From Chitinophaga pinensis (GTDB lineage Bacteria > Bacteroidota > Bacteroidia > Chitinophagales > Chitinophagaceae): a DNA stretch of 64,000 nucleotides. Position numbers and translations under genes: made by a program. Location of the stretch: positions 4,526,001 to 4,590,000 of the forward strand of contig LR632930.1 of assembly GCA_902167325.1 (NCBI GenBank), read 5' to 3'. The notes below the pieces were generated by a model. That model saw only the letters and a program-made list of their open reading frames with translations. It searched no databases and had not been told where the DNA came from. Of the stretch, positions 26,654 to 34,909 are shown one piece after another (the first letter of the stretch is position 1; every line of letters starts with the position of its first letter).

Positions 26654-26708
26654 GCAGGCGCCATCAGCTGTTGTGCAGCGGTTTGGTTCAGGAAGACACC
26701 ATTTCCTG
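26654..26708 (-). ncRNA. Fluoride riboswitch (crcB motif) upstream of the CLC gene
   Basis: Read on the minus strand the element starts AGGAAATGGTGTCTTCCT, which forms stem P1 (AGGAA/TTCCT) with the conserved ATGG loop. After GAACCAAAC come a short hairpin GCTG/CAGC and TGATGGCGCCTGC, the hallmark 3' half. GGTGTC of the first loop can pair with GGCGCC as the pseudoknot, using two G-U wobbles. This is the layout of the crcB fluoride aptamer. One consensus base differs (A for G before ATGG). It lies about 45 bases before the start codon, so fluoride probably raises expression of the transporter. Confidence 0.78.
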
Positions 26709-26721
26709 TTTTGATCTCATG

Positions 26722-26751
26722 CAAGGTATGGAATTATCCCCTGCCAGTCAA
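26722..26751 (-). promoter_or_regulatory. Possible promoter of the riboswitch transcript
   Basis: On the minus strand TTGA (26751-26748) and TACCTTG (26728-26722) are separated by 19 bases and resemble -33 and -7 elements. Initiation would fall a few bases before the aptamer, giving a complete riboswitch leader. Confidence 0.4.
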
Positions 26752-26755
26752 GCCC

Positions 26756-27802
26756 CTACCCCCGTTTAGGAACACCCAGTGCTTCGCGCACGGCAGGTGC
26801 CACCCGGGTACCGAACAATTCGATACAGCGCAGCACTTTTTCAGAAGCGATGTATCCTTTCACCAGCTGGCCGAGGAAGCGGGTATGCCCGAAAAGCTTG
26901 TGCTGGTGGAGGATCTTATCCGTCACTTCCTGTACGCTGCCTACGAAGAGCGGTCCGTCGGGCAGGCGGAGGTATTCAAACTGTTCACGGGTAATAGGCT
27001 GCCAGCCACGATCCAGCCCCACACGGTTCATGAGGGCTTCGTAAGAAGGCCAGAATTCATCGGCTGCCTGTTCGGAATCTTCCGCTATATACATCTGGCT
27101 GTTGATACCGAACTGCAGTTTAGACAGATCGTGCCCTGCTTCCTGCGCCGCTCTTTTATACAGCTCCATAAAAGGCACAAACTGTGCGGGCCGTCCGCCA
27201 AGGATAGCCACAATCAGCGGCAATCCCAGCTTACCCGCTCTTACTGCGGAAGCAGGCGTACCGCCCGCCGCCACCCATACCGGTAAAGACGCCTGATATG
27301 GACGGGGATATACGCCGCGGTTGGTAACCGGAGCGCGGTATTTACCTTTCCAGGTAATGATTTCGTTTTGATTGATCTCTAACAGCATTTGCAGCTTCTC
27401 GATATACAGCTGATCATAATCACTGAGGTTGTAACCGAACAGCGGAAACGATTCCGTAAAGGAACCCCTCCCAGCCATGATCTCTGCACGGCCACCGGAA
27501 ACAAGATCCAGTGTGGCGAAGTTCTGGAAAGTACGCACAGGGTCTGCAGAACTAAGCACTGTAACGGAGCTGGACAGGCGGATGTGTTCCGTTACAGAAG
27601 CTATACCTGCCAGGGCTACTTCAGGAGCGGAAATGATAAAGTCGGGCCGGTGATGCTCACCGAGGGCGAACACATCCAGCCCCGTTTGGTCGGCCAAACG
27701 GGCTTCCGCAATAAGTTCCTGCATTGCCAGGAAAGACGCGCGGGCACTGCCTGCCACACCTTCCGGCCTGATTTCTCCAAATGAGCTGATTCCTAATTCC
27801 AT
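26756..27802 (-). CDS. LLM class flavin-dependent oxidoreductase (luciferase-like)
   Basis: A 348-residue TIM-barrel protein of the bacterial luciferase family. It begins MELGISSFGEIRPEG and has LADQTGLDVFALGEHHRPD with the family's E-H-H pattern, IRLSSSVTVLSSADPVRTFQNFATLDLVSGGRAEIMAGRGSF (flavin phosphate region), and SLPVWVAAGGTPASAVRAGKLGLPL near the C-terminal half. Such enzymes oxidise substrates with reduced FMN and oxygen, or use F420 in other phyla; FMN is more likely here. It is a single-gene unit; the riboswitch promoter begins just beyond its stop. Confidence 0.93.
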   Translation of the reverse strand: MELGISSFGEIRPEGVAGSARASFLAMQELIAEARLADQTGLDVFALGEHHRPDFIISAPEVALAGIASVTEHIRLSSSVTVLSSADPVRTFQNFATLDLVSGGRAEIMAGRGSFTESFPLFGYNLSDYDQLYIEKLQMLLEINQNEIITWKGKYRAPVTNRGVYPRPYQASLPVWVAAGGTPASAVRAGKLGLPLIVAILGGRPAQFVPFMELYKRAAQEAGHDLSKLQFGINSQMYIAEDSEQAADEFWPSYEALMNRVGLDRGWQPITREQFEYLRLPDGPLFVGSVQEVTDKILHQHKLFGHTRFLGQLVKGYIASEKVLRCIELFGTRVAPAVREALGVPKRG

Positions 27803-27885
27803 TGTTCCGGTTTGAACTGCAAAAATACAGCAATGTCTCCAGCATTCACCGGGTGGTGACCTGCAGGTAAGTGGTGCAACAACTA

Positions 27886-27917
27886 AAAAAGCCTCCCGAA
27901 CACCGGGAGGCTTTTTT
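27886..27917. terminator. Bidirectional rho-independent terminator
   Basis: AAAAAAGCCTCCCG, loop AACAC, CGGGAGGCTTTTTT: a perfect 9-bp stem flanked by A6 and T6. It closes the minus-strand PhnB-like gene ending at 27950. Confidence 0.9.
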
Positions 27918-27949
27918 AATAACTTGTTGCGCTTAAATAACGGAAATTA

Positions 27950-28381
27950 CTACTGCTTATGCTCCATGCCCACCATCCACTGGATACCGAATTTATCGGT
28001 GAACATCCCAAAGGAAGGGCTCCAGAAGGTAGGCGCGAGGGGCATGGTAACCTTACCTCCGGCGGAAAGGCCTTCGAAAACACGTTTGGTTTCCGCATCA
28101 TCTGCCGTAGTGAGGGAAATAGCACTGGCATTGCCCTGGTTAACCGGCCCCCATGCTGGAGGACAGTCGCTGCCCATGAGGATGTTGCTGCCAACGGGTA
28201 AGGCCACGTGCATGACCAGTTCAGCGTCTTTAGGGTCTACCTTGTGCTCTTCGGACGGCGGCTGATCTTTCATCCGCATAATGCCGGGGGGAGTGAATTC
28301 GCCGCCCAGTACGGATTTGTAGAACTCGAATGCTTCCGCGCAGGTGCCGTTGAAGTTAAGATAAGGATTCATTTGTGCCAT
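27950..28381 (-). CDS. PhnB-like VOC-superfamily protein
   Basis: A 143-residue VOC/PhnB-type protein. The ATG at 28381 is chosen because the family's opening MNPYLNFNGTCAEAFEFYKS follows almost at once; a longer frame upstream would only overlap the next gene. HVALPVGSNILMGSDCPP and FGMFTDKFGIQWMVGMEHKQ match the fold. It resembles the PhnB-like gene at 10003 only in fold, not closely. Its start lies 12 bases from the stop of the small protein at 28393, so the two are probably co-transcribed. Confidence 0.9.
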   Translation of the reverse strand: MAQMNPYLNFNGTCAEAFEFYKSVLGGEFTPPGIMRMKDQPPSEEHKVDPKDAELVMHVALPVGSNILMGSDCPPAWGPVNQGNASAISLTTADDAETKRVFEGLSAGGKVTMPLAPTFWSPSFGMFTDKFGIQWMVGMEHKQ

Positions 28382-28392
28382 GATAGCAGGTT

Positions 28393-28635
28393 TTATGGTG
28401 TAAAAGTTGGAATAACCGTATCCTCCAGCACTTGTGCCGCATATCCATAGCGGTGTAACAGGGCTATTACTGTTTCCGCATCCACCGGGCCGGCTTCCCG
28501 GCATACGCGCAGGATGCGGTCACAATCTTCAAGGTCGAAGTTCGCACGGCAGCCGTCCAGCTCCTGCACAATAGCAGTAATGAGCTGCCGGGCGGTTACT
28601 GACGAATCTACGTCCGTTTTAAATACTTCTACCAT
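28393..28635 (-). CDS. Small conserved Bacteroidota protein (HMA-like fold possible)
   Basis: An 80-residue protein. The start at 28635 gives MVEVFKTDVDSSVTARQLI, and the core is GCRANFDLEDCDRILRVCRE. I recognise the pattern K-T-x-V, then L-D-G-x-R-A-N-F-D-L-E-D-C-D-x-I-L-R-V from small proteins that are common in Bacteroidota. The beta-alpha-beta order resembles ferredoxin-like metal-binding folds, but the CxxC of true HMA domains is missing. The gene is upstream of and likely co-transcribed with the PhnB-like gene, and is divergent from the GlxA-type regulator at 28745. Confidence 0.75.
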   Translation of the reverse strand: MVEVFKTDVDSSVTARQLITAIVQELDGCRANFDLEDCDRILRVCREAGPVDAETVIALLHRYGYAAQVLEDTVIPTFTP

Positions 28636-28744
28636 GTGGAGGATTTGATAACGCAAAAATAGCCTTCCCGGTTCACATGCACAGGGTGCAAAAAAGGCAA
28701 AATACGGGGTGTAATGCGCCAATTATTTCACTTATTTTTGAATT

Positions 28745-29737
28745 ATGAAGCACATCTCCATCCTCGTTCCTCAGGGCGCAGTAGCGCTGGGCTGTATAGA
28801 CGGCTCCAACCGCGTATTCTCGCAGGTCAACGACGTTCTCCTCCAATCGGGTGAAGATCCCCTGTTTACCGTGCAAATGGTAGGCATGAACAGCGATGCA
28901 CAGGTGTACGATAAGTACTTTACCGTGAAACCGGACGCTACCATCGCTGATGTCCGCAAAACTGACCTCATCATCATCCCCGCCGTTAATGGAGATATGG
29001 ATGAAGTAATTCACACCAACAGCGCCTTTCTGCCCTGGATCAGGGAGCAGCATGCACATGGTGCGGAAGTAGCCAGTCTTTGTGTAGGCGCATTTCTGCT
29101 GGCAGCAACCGGACTGGTAGATGGCAAGAAATGTTCCACCCACTGGTTGTCTGAACCCATTTTCCGGGATATGTTCCCTAATGTGGAACTGGTACCCGAC
29201 CGTATCATTACCGATGAGCAGGGCACATATTCCAGCGGAGGGGCCAATTCATTTTTCAACCTCCTGCTTCACCTGGTGGAGAAATACACCAACCGTGATA
29301 TCGCCATCCTGCTGTCGAAGTATTTCGCCATTGAAATAGACCGCAGCAGCCAGAGCGCTTTCATTATGTTCACGGGGCAGAAAGACCATCCGGATGATTC
29401 CGTACGCGATATCCAATCCTATATAGAAGAGAATTTCGCAGAGCGTATTACTGTAGACCAGCTGACTTCCCATTTCGCCATCAGCCGCCGCAGCCTTGAA
29501 AGGCGCTTTAAGAAAGCCACGCGTAATACGGTCACTGAATACATCCAGCGGGTAAAGATAGAAGCGGCGAAGAAAGGGTTCGAAACCAGCCGCAAGAATA
29601 TCACCGAAGTGATGTTTGAAGTAGGTTATTCCGACAACAAGGCTTTTCGTACCCTGTTTAAAAGAACCACCGGCCTTTCACCGGTAGAATACCGCAAAAA
29701 GTACAACCGCAACGTTCCCATGCCGGCACGTTACTGA
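28745..29737 (+). CDS. GlxA-type transcriptional regulator (DJ-1/PfpI plus AraC helix-turn-helix)
   Basis: A 330-residue regulator. The N-terminal DJ-1/PfpI-like domain (about 1-180) has the Cys113 elbow in ASLCVGAFLLAATGLVDG and the THW that follows. The C-terminal AraC domain (about 220-325) contains two helix-turn-helices (ITVDQLTSHFAISRRSLERR and ITEVMFEVGYSDNKAFRTLF). A TATTTTTG box lies at 28733-28740, only four bases before the ATG, so the transcript may be nearly leaderless. It is divergent from the two small genes at 27950 and 28393. It is a paralogue of the gene at 37866. Confidence 0.94.
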   Translation: MKHISILVPQGAVALGCIDGSNRVFSQVNDVLLQSGEDPLFTVQMVGMNSDAQVYDKYFTVKPDATIADVRKTDLIIIPAVNGDMDEVIHTNSAFLPWIREQHAHGAEVASLCVGAFLLAATGLVDGKKCSTHWLSEPIFRDMFPNVELVPDRIITDEQGTYSSGGANSFFNLLLHLVEKYTNRDIAILLSKYFAIEIDRSSQSAFIMFTGQKDHPDDSVRDIQSYIEENFAERITVDQLTSHFAISRRSLERRFKKATRNTVTEYIQRVKIEAAKKGFETSRKNITEVMFEVGYSDNKAFRTLFKRTTGLSPVEYRKKYNRNVPMPARY

Positions 29738-30040
29738 TCTATCCGTGATTTTTAAGTATCTTGTAACCCGAAACCATCGACACAATATGCAATTTCAATA
29801 TCCCAGCACACCTCCCCCCGCCATTCTGCTGTAAACGCAGATAATCAACCGGCGATTTATCCGTACAGCTGCCCAACCGGCGCAGCATGATCCCGCTATG
29901 CCCGCAAGGGTTGTCTGATACAGCATTCCCCGCTATTTAACAGGCGTGGTTTTACGATGCCCGTCTATTCCTCATTTCCGGCCTTTGCGCCGGAACATCA
30001 CCTGTATCCGGGATGTACCGCATCCCCCAACCCAAGAACA
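29738..30040. other. 303-base spacer without a recognised gene
   Basis: It holds a 15-codon frame starting ATGCAATTTCAATAT at 29787 and a short stem TTCCGGC/GCCGGAA at about 29978-29999, but no recognisable riboswitch or protein. It presumably carries the promoter of the EamA gene. Confidence 0.5.
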
Positions 30041-30913
30041 ATGACCAGATATATGCTCATGGTATTTGCCGGCGCGTGCAGCTACGGCATGCTCTCCACA
30101 TTCGTTAAACTCGCCTACCGCGAAGGTTATGGCCCTGCGCACATTGCCTTCCTGCAGGCTTTGGCAGGCATGTGCGTGCTGTGGATCATCTCCCTCCTGT
30201 ATGAAAGAACGCGCTTACGGCTCAGCTGGCAACTGCTGCCTACCGGTGCTTCCATCGGCCTTACCTCTTTTGTTTACTATGCCTCCGTACAATACATCCC
30301 CGCTTCGCTGGCGATTATTTTACTGATGCAATTCGTCTGGATGGGCATATTGCTCGACTGGCTCCTGTTCCGCCAAACGCCCACCCGCCGGCAATTACAA
30401 TGCATCGCCCTGATCCTTACCGGCACACTCCTCTCCTCCGGTATACTGACCACCTTCCAGCCCGGCGAAGCCATGCAGATACAGCCCGGCTTCAGCACAG
30501 GTATAGCGCTGGGATTACTCTCCGCCCTCCTATATGCCGTGTTCATCGTTGCCAACAGCCGCACCGGAAAGGATGTACCACCCGTTCGTAAAAGCGCTGT
30601 GATGATGACCGGGGCCACAATCGCCATTGCCATTGTGAATGCGAAAACGCTGGTCTTTAACCCATCACCAGGTACAGGCATCCTGAAGTGGACGGCCTTC
30701 CTGTCCCTCTTCGGCACCATTATACCACCGTTGCTTTTTGCGAAAGGTATCCCGAAGATCGGCGCAACTATGAGTTCGCTGGTGATGTCTGCCGAGCTGC
30801 CTGTTGCCATTTTATGCTCCTGCCTGTTATTGCACGAGGAAGTGACCATCCTGCAATGGTGCGGCGTGGCGCTGATGCTGCTGGCCATGGCATTATTGAA
30901 AAAGAAGGAATAA
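30041..30913 (+). CDS. DMT-superfamily transporter (EamA type)
   Basis: A 290-residue membrane protein with ten hydrophobic segments in two EamA repeats. The ATG at 30041 puts the first helix (YMLMVFAGACSYGMLSTFVK) straight at the N-terminus; the frame extends upstream but without membrane character. Repeat one ends near QCIALILTGTLLSSG, and repeat two near QWCGVALMLLAMALLKKK. EamA carriers export metabolites, amino acids or drugs; the substrate is unknown. It is a single gene, ended by a strong hairpin. Confidence 0.92.
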   Translation: MTRYMLMVFAGACSYGMLSTFVKLAYREGYGPAHIAFLQALAGMCVLWIISLLYERTRLRLSWQLLPTGASIGLTSFVYYASVQYIPASLAIILLMQFVWMGILLDWLLFRQTPTRRQLQCIALILTGTLLSSGILTTFQPGEAMQIQPGFSTGIALGLLSALLYAVFIVANSRTGKDVPPVRKSAVMMTGATIAIAIVNAKTLVFNPSPGTGILKWTAFLSLFGTIIPPLLFAKGIPKIGATMSSLVMSAELPVAILCSCLLLHEEVTILQWCGVALMLLAMALLKKKE

Positions 30914-30923
30914 CCTAAATGCA

Positions 30924-30949
30924 GAACGGCCACCTCATGGTGGCCGTTC
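30924..30949. terminator. Strong hairpin between the convergent EamA and mlaD genes
   Basis: GAACGGCCACC, loop TCAT, GGTGGCCGTTC: a perfect 11-bp stem between the stop at 30913 and the stop of the opposite gene at 30977. A clear T tract is missing. Confidence 0.7.
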
Positions 30950-30976
30950 CTATTATAGAAAACAGTTACAGGTACG

Positions 30977-32023
30977 TTATTGGGCGTTGCTGATGGAATC
31001 TTTCCGCTGCTTAGCGGCTTCTTTTTCCAGACGCTGCTGCTCTTTAAGTTCAGCTTTATCGCGGCGGCGGAAGAAACCACGCAGCAGGAAATTGTGCTGC
31101 AGCGCTTCCATATTCTCATCCAGTTTATAAGTACTGGATTGCAGGTTCTGAATAGTGGTTTTCAGCGACTGTGCTGTTTTCTCATCATTCAGCAACAGGC
31201 CTGCAGGCGTTTTAGTGCTTTGCAGGTTATTGTTCACACTGGCACTGGCGGCTTGCAGATTGTTCATGACACTATCCATCCTGTTGGCGGCGGAAGCAAT
31301 TTGTCCGCTCGATGCCCGCAGTTTTGAAAACACAACCGTATCAGAGATCAGATCATTACTGAGCGAGCCTTTCCGTTGCAGCTTGGAAGTGTAATCTGTA
31401 AGGTTCTCCGTAATGCGGCTCGTGTTCTGTGTAGTGCGCTGCAAGCTGGCGATGGCGCCTTTCAGATCGTTATACACCGTATCACTGGAGATCAGTTTGC
31501 CCAGCGAACCTTCTCCGTCTGCCAGTTTCTTCGTGATCGTTTTCAGATTACCGGTGATCTCAACAAGGCTCTTGTTATTTACCTGCAGCGTTTCCATAAT
31601 CTCATCACTGCTGATGGAGGTGGCCACGGCAATGGTATCCCCATCTTCTACAGGAGGCACGCCGGCAGTACCACCGGTGAGGGCAACGATCTTGTTACCG
31701 ACCAGTCCGTCTGAGCTTACTTTCGCGGTCACATCCTTATGAATGAAATCACGGGAGCGCTTCTCAATTTCCATGCGCACCTGTATACGATCGTGCCCCA
31801 GGAAGCTGATGGATTTGATGGTGCCCACCTTTACGCCGGAATACCATACGTTGTCTCCTTTAGAGAGGCCGCCGATATCGTGGAACACGGCGATGACGCC
31901 GAGGCTGGAGATGAAGGATTTCTTTTGTCCGCCGAGGATGAGGATCCCCGATAAGAAAATGAGCATACCGACAAATACAAATATGCCTACAATGACCCCT
32001 CTTTTTGTGCTTTTATCGTTCAT
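30977..32023 (-). CDS. mlaD: MlaD-type MCE domain protein
   Basis: A 348-residue inner-membrane anchored MCE protein. One membrane helix (about 9-31, GVIVGIFVFVGMLIFLSGIL) is followed by an MCE domain (about 38-120, VIAVFHDIGGLSKGDNVWYSGVKVG, GNKIVALTGGT). A long coiled-coil or helical stretch follows, rich in heptad-type residues (ITENLTDYTSKLQ, AANRMDSVMNNLQAAS), and a basic tail. MlaD hexamers feed phospholipids between the inner-membrane ABC unit and the outer membrane. It is the third gene of mlaE-mlaF-mlaD, 3 bases past the MlaF stop. Bacteroidota systems usually lack recognisable MlaB and MlaC here, as in this case. Confidence 0.92.
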   Translation of the reverse strand: MNDKSTKRGVIVGIFVFVGMLIFLSGILILGGQKKSFISSLGVIAVFHDIGGLSKGDNVWYSGVKVGTIKSISFLGHDRIQVRMEIEKRSRDFIHKDVTAKVSSDGLVGNKIVALTGGTAGVPPVEDGDTIAVATSISSDEIMETLQVNNKSLVEITGNLKTITKKLADGEGSLGKLISSDTVYNDLKGAIASLQRTTQNTSRITENLTDYTSKLQRKGSLSNDLISDTVVFSKLRASSGQIASAANRMDSVMNNLQAASASVNNNLQSTKTPAGLLLNDEKTAQSLKTTIQNLQSSTYKLDENMEALQHNFLLRGFFRRRDKAELKEQQRLEKEAAKQRKDSISNAQ

Positions 32024-32026
32024 GGC

Positions 32027-32803
32027 TTACTGAATGAAATTGTAATCGTAAAATTCCCGGATCAGCTCGTCGTCGTTCTCAGAGAACACCGCATCGAAAT
32101 CTCCTTTCCGGATGAACGCCCCTTCTTTCATCACGGCAATCTTATCGCCGGTGGCCCGTGCGCAGGTAAGATCGTGCGTGATGATAATGGAACTGGTTTT
32201 GAATCTTTTCTGTACTTCGTTGATGAGTGTATTGATTTCTGTGCAGGTGATGGGATCGAGACCCGCCGTAGGCTCGTCGTATAACATGATCTCCGGCCGG
32301 AGGATGAGCGTGCGGGCGATGCCGATACGCTTGCGCTGGCCCCCGGAAAGTTCTGCAGGCATTTGATTTACTGTCTGCGAAAGTCCTACCGCATCCAGCA
32401 CGATATCAATCAGCCGGCGGCGCTGGTCGGCCGACATTTTAGGATTGTTGCGCTTGAGGGGGAAGGCAAGGTTTTCGCCAACGGTCATACTATCATAGAG
32501 CGCACCGTTCTGAAAGCAGAAGCCTATTTTAAGCCGCAGCTCACGGAGTGCTGTCGATCCCAGTTCGGGAACTTCCTGCCCCAAAACGTTGACGGTACCG
32601 GCATCCGGCTTTAGCAGCCCGGCAATGATTTTAATGAGTACCGACTTCCCTGTACCCGAACGCCCCAGCACCACGATGTTTTCGCCCTTAAACAGGTCGA
32701 GGTCCACGCCGCGCAGCACATGGTTGCTTCCGAAGGATTTGTAGAGTCCCCGGACGCTGATGACTTTATCGTTCCAGTCTATTTCTGGCGTAAATGGTTT
32801 CAT
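32027..32803 (-). CDS. mlaF: MlaF-type ABC transporter ATP-binding protein
   Basis: A 258-residue ABC ATPase. It has Walker A GRSGTGKS (47-54), Q-loop in CFQNGALYDSMTVGENLAFP, the signature LSGGQRKR, Walker B LYDEPTAGLD and the switch His in IIITHDLTCARATGDKI. The SGGQRKRIGIARTL pattern and the residue order match MlaF / Ttg2A of phospholipid transport. It sits between mlaE (9 bases upstream) and mlaD (3 bases downstream) and energises the transporter on the cytoplasmic face. Confidence 0.95.
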   Translation of the reverse strand: MKPFTPEIDWNDKVISVRGLYKSFGSNHVLRGVDLDLFKGENIVVLGRSGTGKSVLIKIIAGLLKPDAGTVNVLGQEVPELGSTALRELRLKIGFCFQNGALYDSMTVGENLAFPLKRNNPKMSADQRRRLIDIVLDAVGLSQTVNQMPAELSGGQRKRIGIARTLILRPEIMLYDEPTAGLDPITCTEINTLINEVQKRFKTSSIIITHDLTCARATGDKIAVMKEGAFIRKGDFDAVFSENDDELIREFYDYNFIQ

Positions 32804-32812
32804 ACGTTGATT

Positions 32813-33613
32813 TTACCGGATGGAGTTCACGATCTGCACGATCACCACCTCTTCGATGAATATGAGGAACATGGATATTACTACGGATACGTTTGCTGCC
32901 TTTCCCACACCGGTGGTGCCCTGCGTGGCGTTAAAGCCCTGGTAGCAGCTTACCACCCCAATCGTAAATCCGAAACAGACAGATTTAAAGAAGGAGGAGG
33001 CCAGGTCGAGAAAGGAAATATTGGCGAAGGCCTTGTTCATGAAGGCGATGAAACTGGTTTGCTCGTTGAGGTGAATGTCCAGGTACGAGCCCATCATACC
33101 TACCACGGCTGTGTAAGACATGAGCAGCGGGAGGCAGACGGTGCAGGCGAGGATGCGGGTTACCACGAGGTATTTGAACGGGTTGATGGCCGATACCTCC
33201 ATGGCATCGATCTGTTCCGTCACTTTCATGGACGCCAGCTCGGCCCCGATGCTGGAACCTACCTTTCCCGCACAGATGAGTGCGGTAACGAGGGGTGCCA
33301 GTGCACGGATTACGGCGATACTTATAAGAGAAGGCAGCCAGGAAGTGGCACCGAACTCTGCCAGCGAGGGGCGGCTTTGCTTGGTGAAAACGAGGCCGGT
33401 GATGAACCCGGTCAAACTGATCAGTGCGAGTGATTTATAGCCTACCATGAAGCACTGGCGGATAAACTCCTGTACTTCCAGCGGGGGGCGCAGCACTTCC
33501 CTGAAAAAGCGGCTGATAAATCGGAAGATATCGTAAATGCTCAGAAAGAAAGCATCTACTTTACTGGAAATGAGTGGCTTCTCCGGTTGATCGTTCGGTT
33601 CCATGTGCTGCAT
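32813..33613 (-). CDS. mlaE: MlaE-type ABC transporter permease
   Basis: A 266-residue MlaE permease. The ATG at 33613 is used; a second ATG at 33604 is equally possible, and the frame's upstream TTG start is not needed. MlaE features are PPLEVQEFIRQCFMVGYKSL, ALISLTGFITGLVF, GSSIGAELASMKVTEQIDAMEV (the conserved E-Q-I-D-A coupling helix) and SCYQGFNATQG. Five to six membrane helices are visible. It is the first gene of the mlaEFD operon and forms the lipid channel with MlaD. Confidence 0.93.
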   Translation of the reverse strand: MQHMEPNDQPEKPLISSKVDAFFLSIYDIFRFISRFFREVLRPPLEVQEFIRQCFMVGYKSLALISLTGFITGLVFTKQSRPSLAEFGATSWLPSLISIAVIRALAPLVTALICAGKVGSSIGAELASMKVTEQIDAMEVSAINPFKYLVVTRILACTVCLPLLMSYTAVVGMMGSYLDIHLNEQTSFIAFMNKAFANISFLDLASSFFKSVCFGFTIGVVSCYQGFNATQGTTGVGKAANVSVVISMFLIFIEEVVIVQIVNSIR

Positions 33614-33692
33614 TTTATCCAATACTATTACAAATTCAGGTGTCGGTTTGTTAACATCCGTTTTCAATCGCAGGCAAATGTCATGCCTGTTG

Positions 33693-34811
33693 TCAGGGTT
33701 TTATTGATTTACCGCTTTTTGCGGACAATTTAGCCGCTTCGAGGATGCGGACCACCATCACGTTGTTTTCGAGGGAATAGAGGCTCCAGGGGGCCACCTT
33801 TTCCTTACCCCGCACTACCGCGGCCAGGTACACGAAGGGGTCGGTGATCACCTTTGCTTCCTCCGGGCTGATGGTACGCTGCTCCTGCTTACCGCCGGTA
33901 TTACGGAGCACCAGCGTGGCAGACTCCGGCGCTGCAATGGCACCCTTATCGCCATACAGCTCCATGTCTTTCCGGTTGAAGGTCCAGTTCCAGGAGGCCT
34001 GGATTACTGCCTGTGCGCTGCCATAATCCACAATAATGGTGGCATCGTCATCTACTTTCGGATAAACCGTGGGTTTAAACTGCCGGGTTACCGCAGTAAC
34101 GGAAACAGGCGCTTTATCTTTCATCAGTGCCGTCATGATATTGGCACCGTAACATCCAAAATCTACAAGGGCGCCGCCTCCGTTCAGCACGGGATCAGTG
34201 AGCCAGGCCAGGAACTCTTTGCTGCATCCTATTTCCTTAGGACCCTGATGGCCGTGGTTGAAACGCGCCATGCGGAGGGTACCGGTCTGGTTACTATCCA
34301 ATGTTAGCTGGAGGGATTTATGGACGGAGGGGTACCAGCTGGTTTCGTAATTGGTGAGCAGGTGGATGCCGTGTTTCCGGGCCAGGGCTTCCATTTTACG
34401 GGCATGGGTCAGGCTGGCGGCCAAAGGCTTTTCCACCATTACATGTACGCCCCGTGGAGCTGCGGCTTCCGTCACTTCCAGATGGCTGTGTACCGAACCA
34501 AAGGCCAGTACGGCTTCCGGTCTTACTTCGTCGAGCAGCGCGGGGAGGTTGCGGTGGAACATGGAAGCGGGAATCTTATATTGGCGGGCAGCGCTGGCGG
34601 CAAGGGCGGTATCAGGCTCCCAGATGCCGGTTACAAGGATATCTTTCTTATCCATCCGCCCCAATATCCAACCGGCATGGCCGTGGGATATACCGGCTAC
34701 CACCACCCTTAAAGGAGCATCCTGCACACTGATGGGTGCCTGCTGGGCGCGAGCTGCAGGTTTCAGATAAGAAACGATCAGGATCAGGATGAATATAGGC
34801 CGTAGCTGCAT
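33693..34811 (-). CDS. Exported Gfo/Idh/MocA-family oxidoreductase
   Basis: A 372-residue oxidoreductase-fold protein. The ATG at 34811 gives an N-terminal signal peptide (hydrophobic IFILILIVSYL, ending ARAQQA). The Rossmann part has LRVVVAGISHGHAGWILGRM, where the usual G-x-G-x-x-G is degraded to a G-I-S-H-G-H-A-G form, and then VMVEKPLAAS with the catalytic-type E-K-P. The C-terminal domain has GGGALVDFGCYGANIM. Periplasmic members of this family act on sugars with tightly bound nicotinamide; a twin-Arg signal is not evident, so how the cofactor is acquired is unclear. The gene is next to mlaE but separated by about 80 bases. Confidence 0.88.
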   Translation of the reverse strand: MQLRPIFILILIVSYLKPAARAQQAPISVQDAPLRVVVAGISHGHAGWILGRMDKKDILVTGIWEPDTALAASAARQYKIPASMFHRNLPALLDEVRPEAVLAFGSVHSHLEVTEAAAPRGVHVMVEKPLAASLTHARKMEALARKHGIHLLTNYETSWYPSVHKSLQLTLDSNQTGTLRMARFNHGHQGPKEIGCSKEFLAWLTDPVLNGGGALVDFGCYGANIMTALMKDKAPVSVTAVTRQFKPTVYPKVDDDATIIVDYGSAQAVIQASWNWTFNRKDMELYGDKGAIAAPESATLVLRNTGGKQEQRTISPEEAKVITDPFVYLAAVVRGKEKVAPWSLYSLENNVMVVRILEAAKLSAKSGKSIKP

Positions 34812-34909
34812 GGCATGGTGGGTTTGGGAGGACAATATCTGTAAAAAATGTAACATTCTTTCCTTCCGCCCCGTTTCAGTTACAATTCCTTAACCTGTTA
34901 CCACCGCTT

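Noticed and set aside
29787..29834. 15-codon frame before the EamA gene as a leader peptide
   Set aside because: It has no run of one amino acid and no attenuator-type alternative hairpins, so it is probably chance.
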